From Lentinus brumalis (taxonomy: Eukaryota > Basidiomycota > Agaricomycetes > Polyporales > Polyporaceae): DNA of 64,000 bases. Positions 27,308-35,799 of the stretch are shown here, piece by piece. The DNA lies in the NCBI GenBank assembly GCA_001792895.1, contig MARA01000003.1, positions 2,108,001-2,172,000 of the forward strand. Direction: 5' to 3'. Made by a program: the position numbers and the translations under genes. The notes beneath the pieces are model-generated. The model was not told the origin of the DNA, ran no database searches, and saw only the letters and a program-made list of their open reading frames with translations. Every line of letters starts with the position of its first letter. Positions within the stretch are counted from its first letter, which is position 1.

Positions 27308-27687
27308 TGCGATGTTCTGATCACGGCGCTCTAGCCGGCGGGGAGATATTGCGCAGGACCCTGGACGATGAAGAGGAAGAAGAGGTGAGAGACCGCTCAA
27401 CGATGCATCTCGTCGACTCTAGCCGAGATCGAGCCTGGATCTCGATGCTGATCGTGTCCGCGTTCAATCACATCATCGACGTTTGCAAGCGGTCGCAACC
27501 CCACGGGGAAACGAGTTTGGTCGTCGAAGTCAGTACATACTAGAACCACTCGAGCTCGTGTAGACAAGAGCATCTAATTCTACAGTACATCATAGTACAA
27601 TCCGGTGATATGATCTACAGGTTTCGGTTCATCATGAATGTCGTTGATTCGTGATCGCAGAATGCATATGGTCCCATGCACTGAGGC

Positions 27688-28589
27688 TCACTCTTCGACG
27701 GCGAGGTCGCCCCATCCGCCACGATCTCTCATGCCGGCGGTACCTCCAAGCTTGCCCTTGCCCCGGGCCTTCCGACCGCCAAGCTCCTTGTACATCTCGC
27801 GCATCTCGACCTTCGACGGCCTAGACGTGGGCTCGGCCTCCTGTCGCCACTTGTCCTCGCGAATCTCTCGAGGAGTCTGCGTTCCAGATCGAGGCGTGAT
27901 GAAGCCGGAGCGAGGGGACTGAGGGGGAGAGCGGTTCGGGATGGTATGGAGATAGGTGGTACGCTGATATCGAAACTTGTAAGGCTCTGGGGGCAGTTTG
28001 ACCTGAATCCATAACACATACCCAATTCTGCTTGGACTCGCGCTTGGTCCACTTCCCTGGAGGAAGGCTTTCATCATGGAAATTCTCTTTCCTGTAGAGC
28101 TGGAACCAAACTGCACATCGTGGGTTGTCAGCGACCCTGCGGACCTATGACGATCTGAAGGAGACGCACCGTAGTTCAGAGTCTGGCTCTTGTTCCACTT
28201 CTTCGACACGCGCGAACACCGAGCGAGATCCTTGATGGAAAGAAGGGAGAAGATTTGCTGGGAGACATCTGTGGGGAATGCCTTGAGGGGGTCTCTTGAA
28301 ATCGCCCTCAGCCCAGTGGGTTGCAGAGGGCTCGGCCGCGAGCCGCGAGTAGGTGATTGAGCACGAGACGCAGGTCGTGAACTCGGACGAGACCTCCCAG
28401 GACTTCCAGGAGCAGACATCTAAAGGTGTAGTTCAGTCAGCAGGTCACCGGCAATCTGCCTGACACTGAAGTGTAATATACCACTCCTATAAGCTCATTG
28501 TCATCATCTGGCGAGTTGCGCCCGCTGGAGAGCGTCTTGTCAAGGGAATCAAGGGTCTGCGTGCGCAGGACGTCTTGTAGGAGACTCAT
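27688..28589 (-). CDS. F-box protein
   Basis: Exons read complement(27688..27963, 28022..28110, 28170..28419, 28482..28589), giving 240 residues. Residues 1-75 are Ser/Pro/Arg-rich. The F-box spans roughly residues 80-120: FPTDVSQQIFSLLSIKDLAR then CSRVSKKWNK, followed by VWFQLYRKENF and WTKRESKQNW, the usual region after an F-box. The C-terminus is low-complexity with repeated TPR/SP motifs and basic stretches. It is probably an SCF substrate receptor binding Skp1 through the F-box; the target is unknown. For the third intron the first AG gives an impossible 19-nt intron; the AG at 27964 gives 58 nt and keeps frame. Confidence 0.82.
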
Positions 28590-29253
28590 TGCGATGGTAC
28601 AGGGGAGGGGTGATGGTGGTCGCTGAGAGAGCGAGGCTGCTTGCTTAAGTAGCCTGGACTCTGTGTGTCCCGTGCATGACGTCACGGTACCCTCAGGCCC
28701 GGTGTGCCGACTCATCCGTATGTGGACGCCACTGGACAGTGGACACCCAGTACTAAGTACTTCCATCGCCAAGTCAAGTACACCCTTGGGACCATTCTTG
28801 AGACAACCACGGCAGAGTTGGTGTTTACTGTACTGGAGGTCATTATTGCCTGCGGATTAAGCCGCCAAGTCGCAAGTACTGTTCTGATAGCGACTGACAC
28901 TGACACGGAAGGCCCACTTGGTATAAGTTATTCGTCAGCTCCCTGAATATCGTTGTGATCCCCTGAGTCCCTAAGGGGCATGCAGGCGTGCTGACAGTAC
29001 TTACGTAGGGTAAGTACCTGAGGTAGTGAACGTAGCTTCAACACCTCTGTATGATCTCGAAGTGTGGAGATCTTGCTCGAACCCTCGCAGCTGGTACTTA
29101 CTACTTACATAGTCGAGACAGCTTCTCTCGCTATGTTCTCAAAAGCTGAGTTGATTCGACTCCTACTTTCTCTTGCTTTCCTTACGACACCCAAAGCCAA
29201 CCCAAAGCTGTTGCGGCACTGGCAGATGCTGGGAGGCCCAGCGTCTGTGGTGC
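28590..29253. other. Intergenic region left of the retrotransposon
   Basis: 664 bp with several near-copies of AGTACTTAC but no gene recognised. It must contain the F-box gene promoter. Confidence 0.5.
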
Positions 29254-29258
29254 CTGGA
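29254..29258. repeat. Target-site duplication, left copy (CTGGA)
   Basis: CTGGA directly precedes the left LTR and is repeated directly after the right LTR at 38978..38982, the 5-bp duplication made by an integrase. Confidence 0.93.
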
Positions 29259-29524
29259 TGTAACCGTGACGATTCCTGAATAGGAAAGGCTCTGGTCACA
29301 CGGTCTAGAACGCACACGAAACAAAGACAGGTTGCAAGTCTGCTCTCTTGTGAACGCTAACGACTACATGCAAAACTGCCTACTCTTATATACTACTCTG
29401 GATGGTCCGTGCGCACTAGGAACAGGAACGCAAAGGACGGTCTAGGCAGGAACTCGGGGCAAAGAGAGAGAGGGAAAGTAATGTGGCGCGGAGCCCGGGA
29501 AAGGAAAGGTACGCGCCCGTTACA
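29259..29524 (-). repeat. LTR (3' LTR in element sense)
   Basis: 266 bp, starting TG and ending CA. It matches the right LTR base for base as far as I can read. A TATATAAG box (29385..29392) lies on the minus strand. Confidence 0.96.
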
Positions 29525-29568
29525 TACGCCCTCCGAGTATCGTGATGACGCACGAACGATACTCTCAC

Positions 29569-30256
29569 CTAATCCGCCATCGCGTCGGTGTCCTTGTCCT
29601 TCTCGACCTCGACAACGCTCTCGGCGACGCTCTCCGCCCGCGCCCTGCGTGTCCCGGAAGGTCCAGCAACCGGAGTCTCGTCGCGGCGTCCGGTCTTCTT
29701 GTTGCGCCTGATCTTCGTCATCCCATCGAACTGCTCCAACTCCTCGTCGTTGTCGAGCAGGCCACCGAAGACCATGTCGACCTTCTCCTCCTCAGCATAA
29801 GCGCGCTTCTGCTTGCGCTGAGCCCGGCTCTCGTCGATCCGCTTGCGCTTCCGCGTGTCTCGAGCGGCAAGGTCCCACAGCAACCCCTGGATAGCGTCCT
29901 CCTGCGAGTCGGAGAAGCGGGGCGGTGGTTTAGCGGGAGTGGGAGAGGGGCGATGCGATCGGCGTCGGGGTGCTCGCCGTTCACGGAGACGGTGATGCCG
30001 TCTTCCTCGAGGGTGCTGAACCGGTAAGTGAAGTTCGTTGCCCGGTTCCAGAGATGCGCGAACGCGTCGTAGCCGCCTGCATAGGCCCCCTTTTCGGGTC
30101 GAACTTCCCGTTGCGAAGGGCGAAGTCGAACTTGCAGTAGAGGCGGACCTGATGTGCCGTGAAGCGGTGCATGAAGTCCTCTTCGTCGCGGATGAGCAGG
30201 TCGTTGCTCCCCTCGAGGCGGCGAAGGTACGGGTGGCGGTCGGCGACGTCGGACAT
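29569..30256 (-). pseudogene. Extra retrotransposon ORF (ORF3), two frame breaks
   Basis: A coding-like region between chromodomain and 3' LTR. It starts at ATG 30256 (MSDVADRHPYLRRLEG) in the same frame as integrase, without a stop between. Homologous-looking sequence continues in a second frame from the G5 run near 30086 (GGYDAFAHLWNRATNF, STLEEDGITVSVNGEHPDAD) and in a third frame from about 29945 (PPRFSDSQEDAIQGLLWDLA, then a basic KRKRIDESRAQRKQKR stretch), ending MAD at 29569. Intact it would be about 230 residues. It has no signal peptide of its own and does not look like an envelope. Function unknown. Confidence 0.6.
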
Positions 30257-31858
30257 GATGAGCGCAGTGGTGTGGATGATCAGGAGCGAGGTGACGAGGT
30301 GGGAGACGGTGAGGAGGATGGTGAAGGCGAAGAGAAGAAGTGGGCTAAGTGAACGAGAGAGAGAGAAACTGGAAGAGGCGGGAGGTTCCCGGACGGTGTT
30401 CCTGCCATTCCGTGCCCGCTGTCGACGCCTCTTATACTGACGTTGACCTCCAGCTCCAATGTCTGACCTCAACGACCCCAAAAAGACTTGTGGATCGTCG
30501 GCTGGAGGGGTTCCAGTACCCTCCTTCAAGTCAGCAACGCCATTGACGTCAAGAAGTTCGAAGTACGCCTTCAGCGCGCTGAGGTGCTTAATCGTTGAGT
30601 ACGGCACCCATGTTTTGTCACCCGAACGCCACTGAGCCTCGAACAGAGCCTCCTCTCCGCTACCGCGATGCGATAGGATCTTGTCGATCGCCCACTCGCC
30701 GTCCTTCTCTTCAAGATCGGCGACTTGGCTCACCAGACGCCCCGGAAACAGACGGTCATCGTTCGGCTCGTGTACACGCAGGAGGGAGGAGTGGAAGACA
30801 TCGTGGATGCCCCGACGTTTGAGGTCGGTGGGTAGGTCAATCCGGTAAGAGTTATTCCCAAAATCTTGTGTGATCTTGTATGGTCCGATGAATTTCGGCG
30901 CCAGCTTCCTCGAATACCCTCGAGGGAGCGATATGTTCTTAGTGGATAAATACACCAAGTCATCCTTCACAAAGGGAGCGGGACGACGGCGACGGTTTGC
31001 GTCGCGCGTCTGCTTGACCCGCGCGGCAATGATACTGTCGTGGGCGGCGATGACCGCGTTCTTCACCCGCTGAGCGTAAGCACGCACGCCCGGGTACTCG
31101 TCCTTAGCTGGGTCCTCCCAGACCATGGTACGCGGCATGCGGCCGGTGTTCAAGAAGAACGGCGCGTAGCCCGTAGAGTCCGAACGCGCGAGGTTAATGG
31201 CAAACTCAATTGCAGGGAGCTTTGACACCCAATCCCTTTGGTTGGGTCCGATGCACTGACGTAACATCTGTCCGACAGTACGATTAGCCCGCTCCGTCGA
31301 GCCGTCCGACTCCGGGTGGTACGCACTCGACATGTGTAGCTCCACACCGAGAAGCGAGTGAAGGTGAGACCAAAAGAGGCTCGTAAACAACACGTCCCGA
31401 TCGCTGACTATTGCTCGCGGTAGACCATGATGCTTGTACACTTCTGCAAACACGAGCTCGGCGACGTCCTTCGCGGTGTAATCCGTCCGGCTGGGCACCA
31501 AGTGCACCATGCCAGTAAGCAAGTCAATAATCGTTGTGATTGAGTCATACTGACTGTCTCGGTCTTTAGATTGCGGAAGCGGGCCGACGAAGTCGATCCC
31601 TATGGCTTCCCAAGGCTTGCTAGGAACTGGAAGAGGGTTCAATAACCCGTAAGGCTTCTGATTCGAAGGTTTGCTCCGCTTGCATGTCTGACATGTGTCG
31701 CAATATTTCTGAACATCCTGCATCATGGTTTTCCACCAGACGTGATCGCGCAGCAATCCTTGCGTCTTGTAGGCACCTAAGTGCGCTAGAATTGAGTGTG
31801 CGTGAGTAATCGCAATCTCCCGCACGCTCCGCCCTTCGATCAGGACTTCGGTAAGCAT
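29981..31858 (-). CDS. Retrotransposon integrase with chromodomain
   Basis: Integrase part of pol, in a different frame from RT-RNase H. The zinc-binding region has HAHSILAH then CDTCQTC. The catalytic D,D,E triad lies in AIGIDFVGPLP, AIVSDRDVLF and SDGSTERANRTVGQM. The C-terminal core is followed by a chromodomain-like segment at about 30588-30697 (EWAIDKILSHRG, FEAQWRSGDKTWVPYS). The frame then runs on without a stop through a hydrophobic stretch into ORF3. The join with the upstream ORF needs one missing base near 31845. Confidence 0.88.
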   Translation of the reverse strand: MLTEVLIEGRSVREIAITHAHSILAHLGAYKTQGLLRDHVWWKTMMQDVQKYCDTCQTCKRSKPSNQKPYGLLNPLPVPSKPWEAIGIDFVGPLPQSKDRDSQYDSITTIIDLLTGMVHLVPSRTDYTAKDVAELVFAEVYKHHGLPRAIVSDRDVLFTSLFWSHLHSLLGVELHMSSAYHPESDGSTERANRTVGQMLRQCIGPNQRDWVSKLPAIEFAINLARSDSTGYAPFFLNTGRMPRTMVWEDPAKDEYPGVRAYAQRVKNAVIAAHDSIIAARVKQTRDANRRRRPAPFVKDDLVYLSTKNISLPRGYSRKLAPKFIGPYKITQDFGNNSYRIDLPTDLKRRGIHDVFHSSLLRVHEPNDDRLFPGRLVSQVADLEEKDGEWAIDKILSHRGSGEEALFEAQWRSGDKTWVPYSTIKHLSALKAYFELLDVNGVADLKEGTGTPPADDPQVFLGSLRSDIGAGGQRQYKRRRQRARNGRNTVREPPASSSFSLSRSLSPLLLFAFTILLTVSHLVTSLLIIHTTALIMSDVADRHPYLRRLEGSNDLLIRDEEDFMHRFTAHQVRLYCKFDFALRNGKFDPKRGPMQAATTRSRISGTGQRTSLTGSAPSRKTASPSP

Positions 31859-34800
31859 AGCCTTTCTTGTCCGCGCTCGCGGATGAAGATCAGTCCGTCA
31901 GATTGACGGAAGTTTTTGTATTCCTTAGGTTTTTCAAGAATCTTCGCGAAGAAGCGGTCCTCGCCATAGCGACCACGCAGTGCCTTCAGCAAATCCACGC
32001 CCTCCGTACTCTCAGCTAACAGCTCGAGAAAGCGGTCGCCCAGCAATACTGCTGGCGGCGGCGGTAGATCCTCGTCGGGGACGACCGGTTTGTGCGCCAC
32101 TGACGTATCCGTTGCTGTCGCTGACGTTTCGCTAGGTAGATCCTCGGTCGGTTCAACGGTACCCGTGGGGTTCGCGCCCTCCCGTCCTTCGTCATTGACG
32201 CGAAGGACGACACGCTTTATCCGCTTCGCGAACTCACGCGATGTCTCAGGACGGCCCGACTCCGCAGGAGGAGTAGGCTCCTTCATCTTACGAGGAGCAG
32301 ATGGGGCTGGTGTATGCAAGTCCGCAAGAGTTGCGTCAAGCTTCTGCTGTTCGCGCGTTTGGACGGCCGCGGCCCGAGCTCGTTCGCGAGCCTGGAGCTT
32401 CTTCGCCTGGGGATCGCGTGGAGTGATAGGCACGACCGTCTGCGGTGTGCGACCCGGAGGTGGCTGTGAAGGAGCGCGCCCTCCAGCCGCAGCGCGGCGC
32501 GGTGCACGACGCAGGGTGTCCGGAGCAGCAGCCATAGCCTCCAGCCCGACCAGGACAGGCATGGATATGGCATGCGCAGCTAGCCGCACTGGGGTGCTGT
32601 CATCCTCATCGTGCTGCGCATACTCGGACGGGGCCCGTACAGTGCCCGGGCCGTCATTCGTATAGATGCGCGACAGGGCGTCGGCGAGGACATTCTCGAC
32701 ACCGGGTATGTACTGGATTTCGAAGTCAAACTCCGAGATCTTTTCTAACCATCGGGCCTGTCGGCCAGACAGATTCCGCTGCTTCATCAAATGGATCAAG
32801 CCCTTGTGATCCGTCACCCAGGTGAAGTGGCATCCCTGCAGGATGTCGCGGTGCCGCAGCATTGCCTCGACCCCGGCGAGCATCTCAATTTCGTGCACCG
32901 GATAGTTTGACTGTGCTGACGACAACTTCGCAGAGAAGAAGGCAGCTACGCGACCGGACCGATAGTCAGGACCCTGCGATACGACGCCCGCGATGCCGCC
33001 ATGAGAACCATCGGTAACCAGCCAGATAGGCTCTTTATCCGCACCGTACTCGAGCGGCCGTCGGTGGTGCTCGCGATGAGCATGCACAAGCCGTTTGATA
33101 TCGTCAAAGGCCCGCTGGTGAGTGTAGTCCCACACGAAGGCCGCATCTGACCCCGTTAGTGCTGTCAGAATGCCCATAGGAATCCGAACGGTGGCAATAT
33201 CGTCTGCAAGGTACCCAACCGAGCCCAGAAAGCCGCGAAGCAGCTCCTTGGATGTCGGCACCTTCCAGGCCAGCACACTATCCACCTTATCGGGATCCAT
33301 CCGGATACCGCGGTCGTCAATGATTCGCCCGAGCACCTTGAGCTCTGGCCGCAGGAACTGCAGTTTCGATGCGCTCAGGTAGAGCTTCTCACGACGTAAG
33401 ATGTCGATAACCTTCTTACAGTCGCGAATATGCTCGGCCAACGTGTCCGACCCGACCACGATATCATCCAGATACACGCTCAGGCAGGAGCCGAGAAGGT
33501 CGCTGAAGATGTGGTTCATCAAAGATTGGTACGTCGCGACTGCGTTGCAGTCACCTTGTTGGAGAACTAGGCTGACCATGTTCCCATCTGGTGTCGCCAT
33601 CGCAGTGCGCTCAACGTGTTCCGGGTCAATCCGGATTTGTTCATACGCGTCCTTGCCATCAATGAGCGACCGATATTTCTTGCGCGCGAGTCGACGCAAG
33701 ATTCCCTCCATGTCCGGCAATGGTGAGGTCATTTTATGCGTATTAGCATTCCGCTCACGCAGGTCACAGACAACGCGCAAGCGGGGCGGAACACCCTTCA
33801 CGCCGGTGCCCGGTTTGGTGAGCAGCAGCATTGGGGATGTGTTCCGAGCCGTGGACATCTGCCACCGGCCGGACTTCAGGTAAGCATCGCGCTTTTCAAT
33901 CCAGCTCTCACGATGAGCATCCGGACACTTGGATGGCCGCCAAGTGTAGATCTTCGAGGGATCTTTCAGCGGAATGGTGTGATTGATTGCCCGGAACGGA
34001 GGAAGCGGGGTATCACTGGAATCCGCGCATATGTCCGCAGCGTAGTCGCGCAGATGCTGACGCGCCGCCTCTAGGTTATCCTCGTAGACCTCCATTGCAC
34101 GCGACTCGAGCACGCGCACCTGCTTCCCCTGAATAGTCTGGGAAGCAGGACTCCCCACGACAACGGACGTGGGATTGAAGCCAAGGGAGATGCGATGTTG
34201 AAACAGGAATGGAGTCCCAAGAATCAGGTCATAATTCAGTAAGTTGATCACGTCGAAGTACCGTGATTCTGATATGTCCTGATACGAAATCTGCGCTTTA
34301 CAGCCAATGCTAATCTTCGCACGTGAACCCTGAACTGCAAGATGAACAGGTAAGGGCTTAGCAAGCTCGAGAGGAGTGATTCCAAGTTGATTCTGTAGCC
34401 GTGAAGACATAAAGTCACCCAGGGAACCGGTGTCAAGCAGCGCACGGGCGGGATGCCCGTTAATCTCCACCACCACGATCACTGGCTCCGGGATCAAACG
34501 TCTGAAGTCGCGCGGCGTAGCGGCATTACGTTGGACGGCTGGCAGCGGTGGAGCACCCCCGACTGCGTTCAGCTCTAATGCCTCGTAGCACCGGCTAGGC
34601 AAGTCATTCGAGTCTAGTTCTCCATTGAAGAGACGCACTAATTCGCCTTCCAGATCCTCTAGATTGAAGGGAGCACCAAGAATGGCAGCCCGGGCATGAC
34701 GAGCATGCCAGTCAACGACATTGAAGGCCGGATTCTCGAGCAGCGCGAGAGCGCAGTCGCCCCGGATGTCCAGGTAATTGTCGACGACATGCACCTTGTC

Positions 34801-35787
34801 ACCGAGCTGAACGCACTCAAAGCGCAGCTCATCATGTTCCACGCCCTCCGGATATGGACAGCAGACCTCAAGGATCGCAGCTGCGCCTTCAGCGAGGACA
34901 TAGCCCATCAACCCAGGCTCGAGCGCTGCGGCGCAAGTCTTGAACTCTCGGAGAACTTCCATACGGAACCAGTCCGCAATGTCGAACTGCGGATCACGCA
35001 GTCGAGCGCACTCCAAGAGCGGCGGGTCGAGAAACCCAGCACCGGTCCAGACCATGAAGTAGTCCCCGAAGGGCTCAAGATAAAAGTCAAGCTCGTCTTC
35101 AAGCTCGTCATCGAGGAAGTACGGACGGTGGGCGCGCAGAATGGACACCGCACGCATCCAGTACAAGTCCCCGTTGCCCACGGAGATGCCGCTATCTCGG
35201 GCGCGAGGAGGCAAAACCAGGGGCTCGAGGACCTCGGACTCACACGGTATGTCGTCCATGAGAACGAGCCCATTGTCATGATGCTGATAGACATTTATTG
35301 GTTCGATGAACAGGTCGACAAGTTCGCCGTTCAGATCCTCATCAGAGAAGGTGTCCGCCAAGCCTGCGCGGACCTTCCGCGCATACCACTGTTTGATGTC
35401 AAGCAGGGGGTTCTCCAGTACGTGATTGGGGCATAGGACACAGAATGATAAATACTGATCCTGGATTTCCACAAAGCCGTCATGCTGGAAGCTCGAGAAG
35501 CGGTCGCCGAAGATACGCGCCGCAATCTGCTTGCTAGGGAACCGCAAAGTCCAATTCAACGCGGCACGAGCTCCTTCGGCCAGTGCATCCTCGGGTGCTG
35601 CCTCGGGGACAGCGCGTCGCAGATGGCCTAGCTCAAAGCGAGAGGTACCTCGCGGTCGGACTTCGGGCAATACCAGGTGAGAGAACAGCTCGTCATTGTC
35701 TGACAGAGCTAACTCTCCCGTGACAGGACAGGTAATGTCCTCGGCTTCGGTGTCCACAGTATCTGATACAGACTGTAGACTGGGCAA
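31840..35787 (-). CDS. Retrotransposon protease-reverse transcriptase-RNase H, with N-terminal repeat domain
   Basis: 1,315-codon frame. Residues from about 70 to 400 form three related segments before the protease (see the repeat entry). The aspartic protease has ALLDTGS (34423-34434). RT shows RVVCDLRERNANTHKMTSPL, LIDGKDAYEQIRI and the active site VYLDDIV (33457-33477). RNase H contains WLVTDGSHGGIAGVV and HEIEMLAGVEA and WVTDHKGL. A spacer rich in Pro/Ala follows and the frame ends just where the integrase begins in another frame. Catalytic motifs are intact. Confidence 0.92.
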   Translation of the reverse strand: MPSLQSVSDTVDTEAEDITCPVTGELALSDNDELFSHLVLPEVRPRGTSRFELGHLRRAVPEAAPEDALAEGARAALNWTLRFPSKQIAARIFGDRFSSFQHDGFVEIQDQYLSFCVLCPNHVLENPLLDIKQWYARKVRAGLADTFSDEDLNGELVDLFIEPINVYQHHDNGLVLMDDIPCESEVLEPLVLPPRARDSGISVGNGDLYWMRAVSILRAHRPYFLDDELEDELDFYLEPFGDYFMVWTGAGFLDPPLLECARLRDPQFDIADWFRMEVLREFKTCAAALEPGLMGYVLAEGAAAILEVCCPYPEGVEHDELRFECVQLGDKVHVVDNYLDIRGDCALALLENPAFNVVDWHARHARAAILGAPFNLEDLEGELVRLFNGELDSNDLPSRCYEALELNAVGGAPPLPAVQRNAATPRDFRRLIPEPVIVVVEINGHPARALLDTGSLGDFMSSRLQNQLGITPLELAKPLPVHLAVQGSRAKISIGCKAQISYQDISESRYFDVINLLNYDLILGTPFLFQHRISLGFNPTSVVVGSPASQTIQGKQVRVLESRAMEVYEDNLEAARQHLRDYAADICADSSDTPLPPFRAINHTIPLKDPSKIYTWRPSKCPDAHRESWIEKRDAYLKSGRWQMSTARNTSPMLLLTKPGTGVKGVPPRLRVVCDLRERNANTHKMTSPLPDMEGILRRLARKKYRSLIDGKDAYEQIRIDPEHVERTAMATPDGNMVSLVLQQGDCNAVATYQSLMNHIFSDLLGSCLSVYLDDIVVGSDTLAEHIRDCKKVIDILRREKLYLSASKLQFLRPELKVLGRIIDDRGIRMDPDKVDSVLAWKVPTSKELLRGFLGSVGYLADDIATVRIPMGILTALTGSDAAFVWDYTHQRAFDDIKRLVHAHREHHRRPLEYGADKEPIWLVTDGSHGGIAGVVSQGPDYRSGRVAAFFSAKLSSAQSNYPVHEIEMLAGVEAMLRHRDILQGCHFTWVTDHKGLIHLMKQRNLSGRQARWLEKISEFDFEIQYIPGVENVLADALSRIYTNDGPGTVRAPSEYAQHDEDDSTPVRLAAHAISMPVLVGLEAMAAAPDTLRRAPRRAAAGGRAPSQPPPGRTPQTVVPITPRDPQAKKLQARERARAAAVQTREQQKLDATLADLHTPAPSAPRKMKEPTPPAESGRPETSREFAKRIKRVVLRVNDEGREGANPTGTVEPTEDLPSETSATATDTSVAHKPVVPDEDLPPPPAVLLGDRFLELLAESTEGVDLLKALRGRYGEDRFFAKILEKPKEYKNFRQSDGLIFIRERGQERLCLPKS
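34590..35570 (-). repeat. Threefold protein repeat between gag and protease
   Basis: Three diverged copies are visible in translation. The first has VLENPLLDIKQWYARKVRAG then DLNGELVDLF; the second LLECARLRDPQFDIADWFRM; the third ALLENPAFNVVDWHARHARA then DLEGELVRLF. Shared pattern: aromatic/hydrophobic beta-like run, L(L)E-N-P, D-I/V-x-x-W, acidic D-L-x-G-E-L-V-x-L-F. Limits are approximate. I do not know this domain from other Ty3/gypsy elements. Confidence 0.65.
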
Positions 35788-35799
35788 GTCATCGAAGGG

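Noticed and set aside
27964..28021. 19-nt intron in the F-box gene
   Set aside because: Too short to splice; the AG at 27964 gives a 58-nt intron with the same frame.
29569..30256. Envelope gene in the retroelement
   Set aside because: No signal peptide, no furin-like site and no transmembrane anchor at the C-terminus; the region is mostly polar and basic.
31840..31858. Programmed -1 frameshift between RT-RNase H and integrase
   Set aside because: No canonical slippery heptamer in frame, and similar one-base breaks occur elsewhere in this element and in host genes, so a missing base is more likely.
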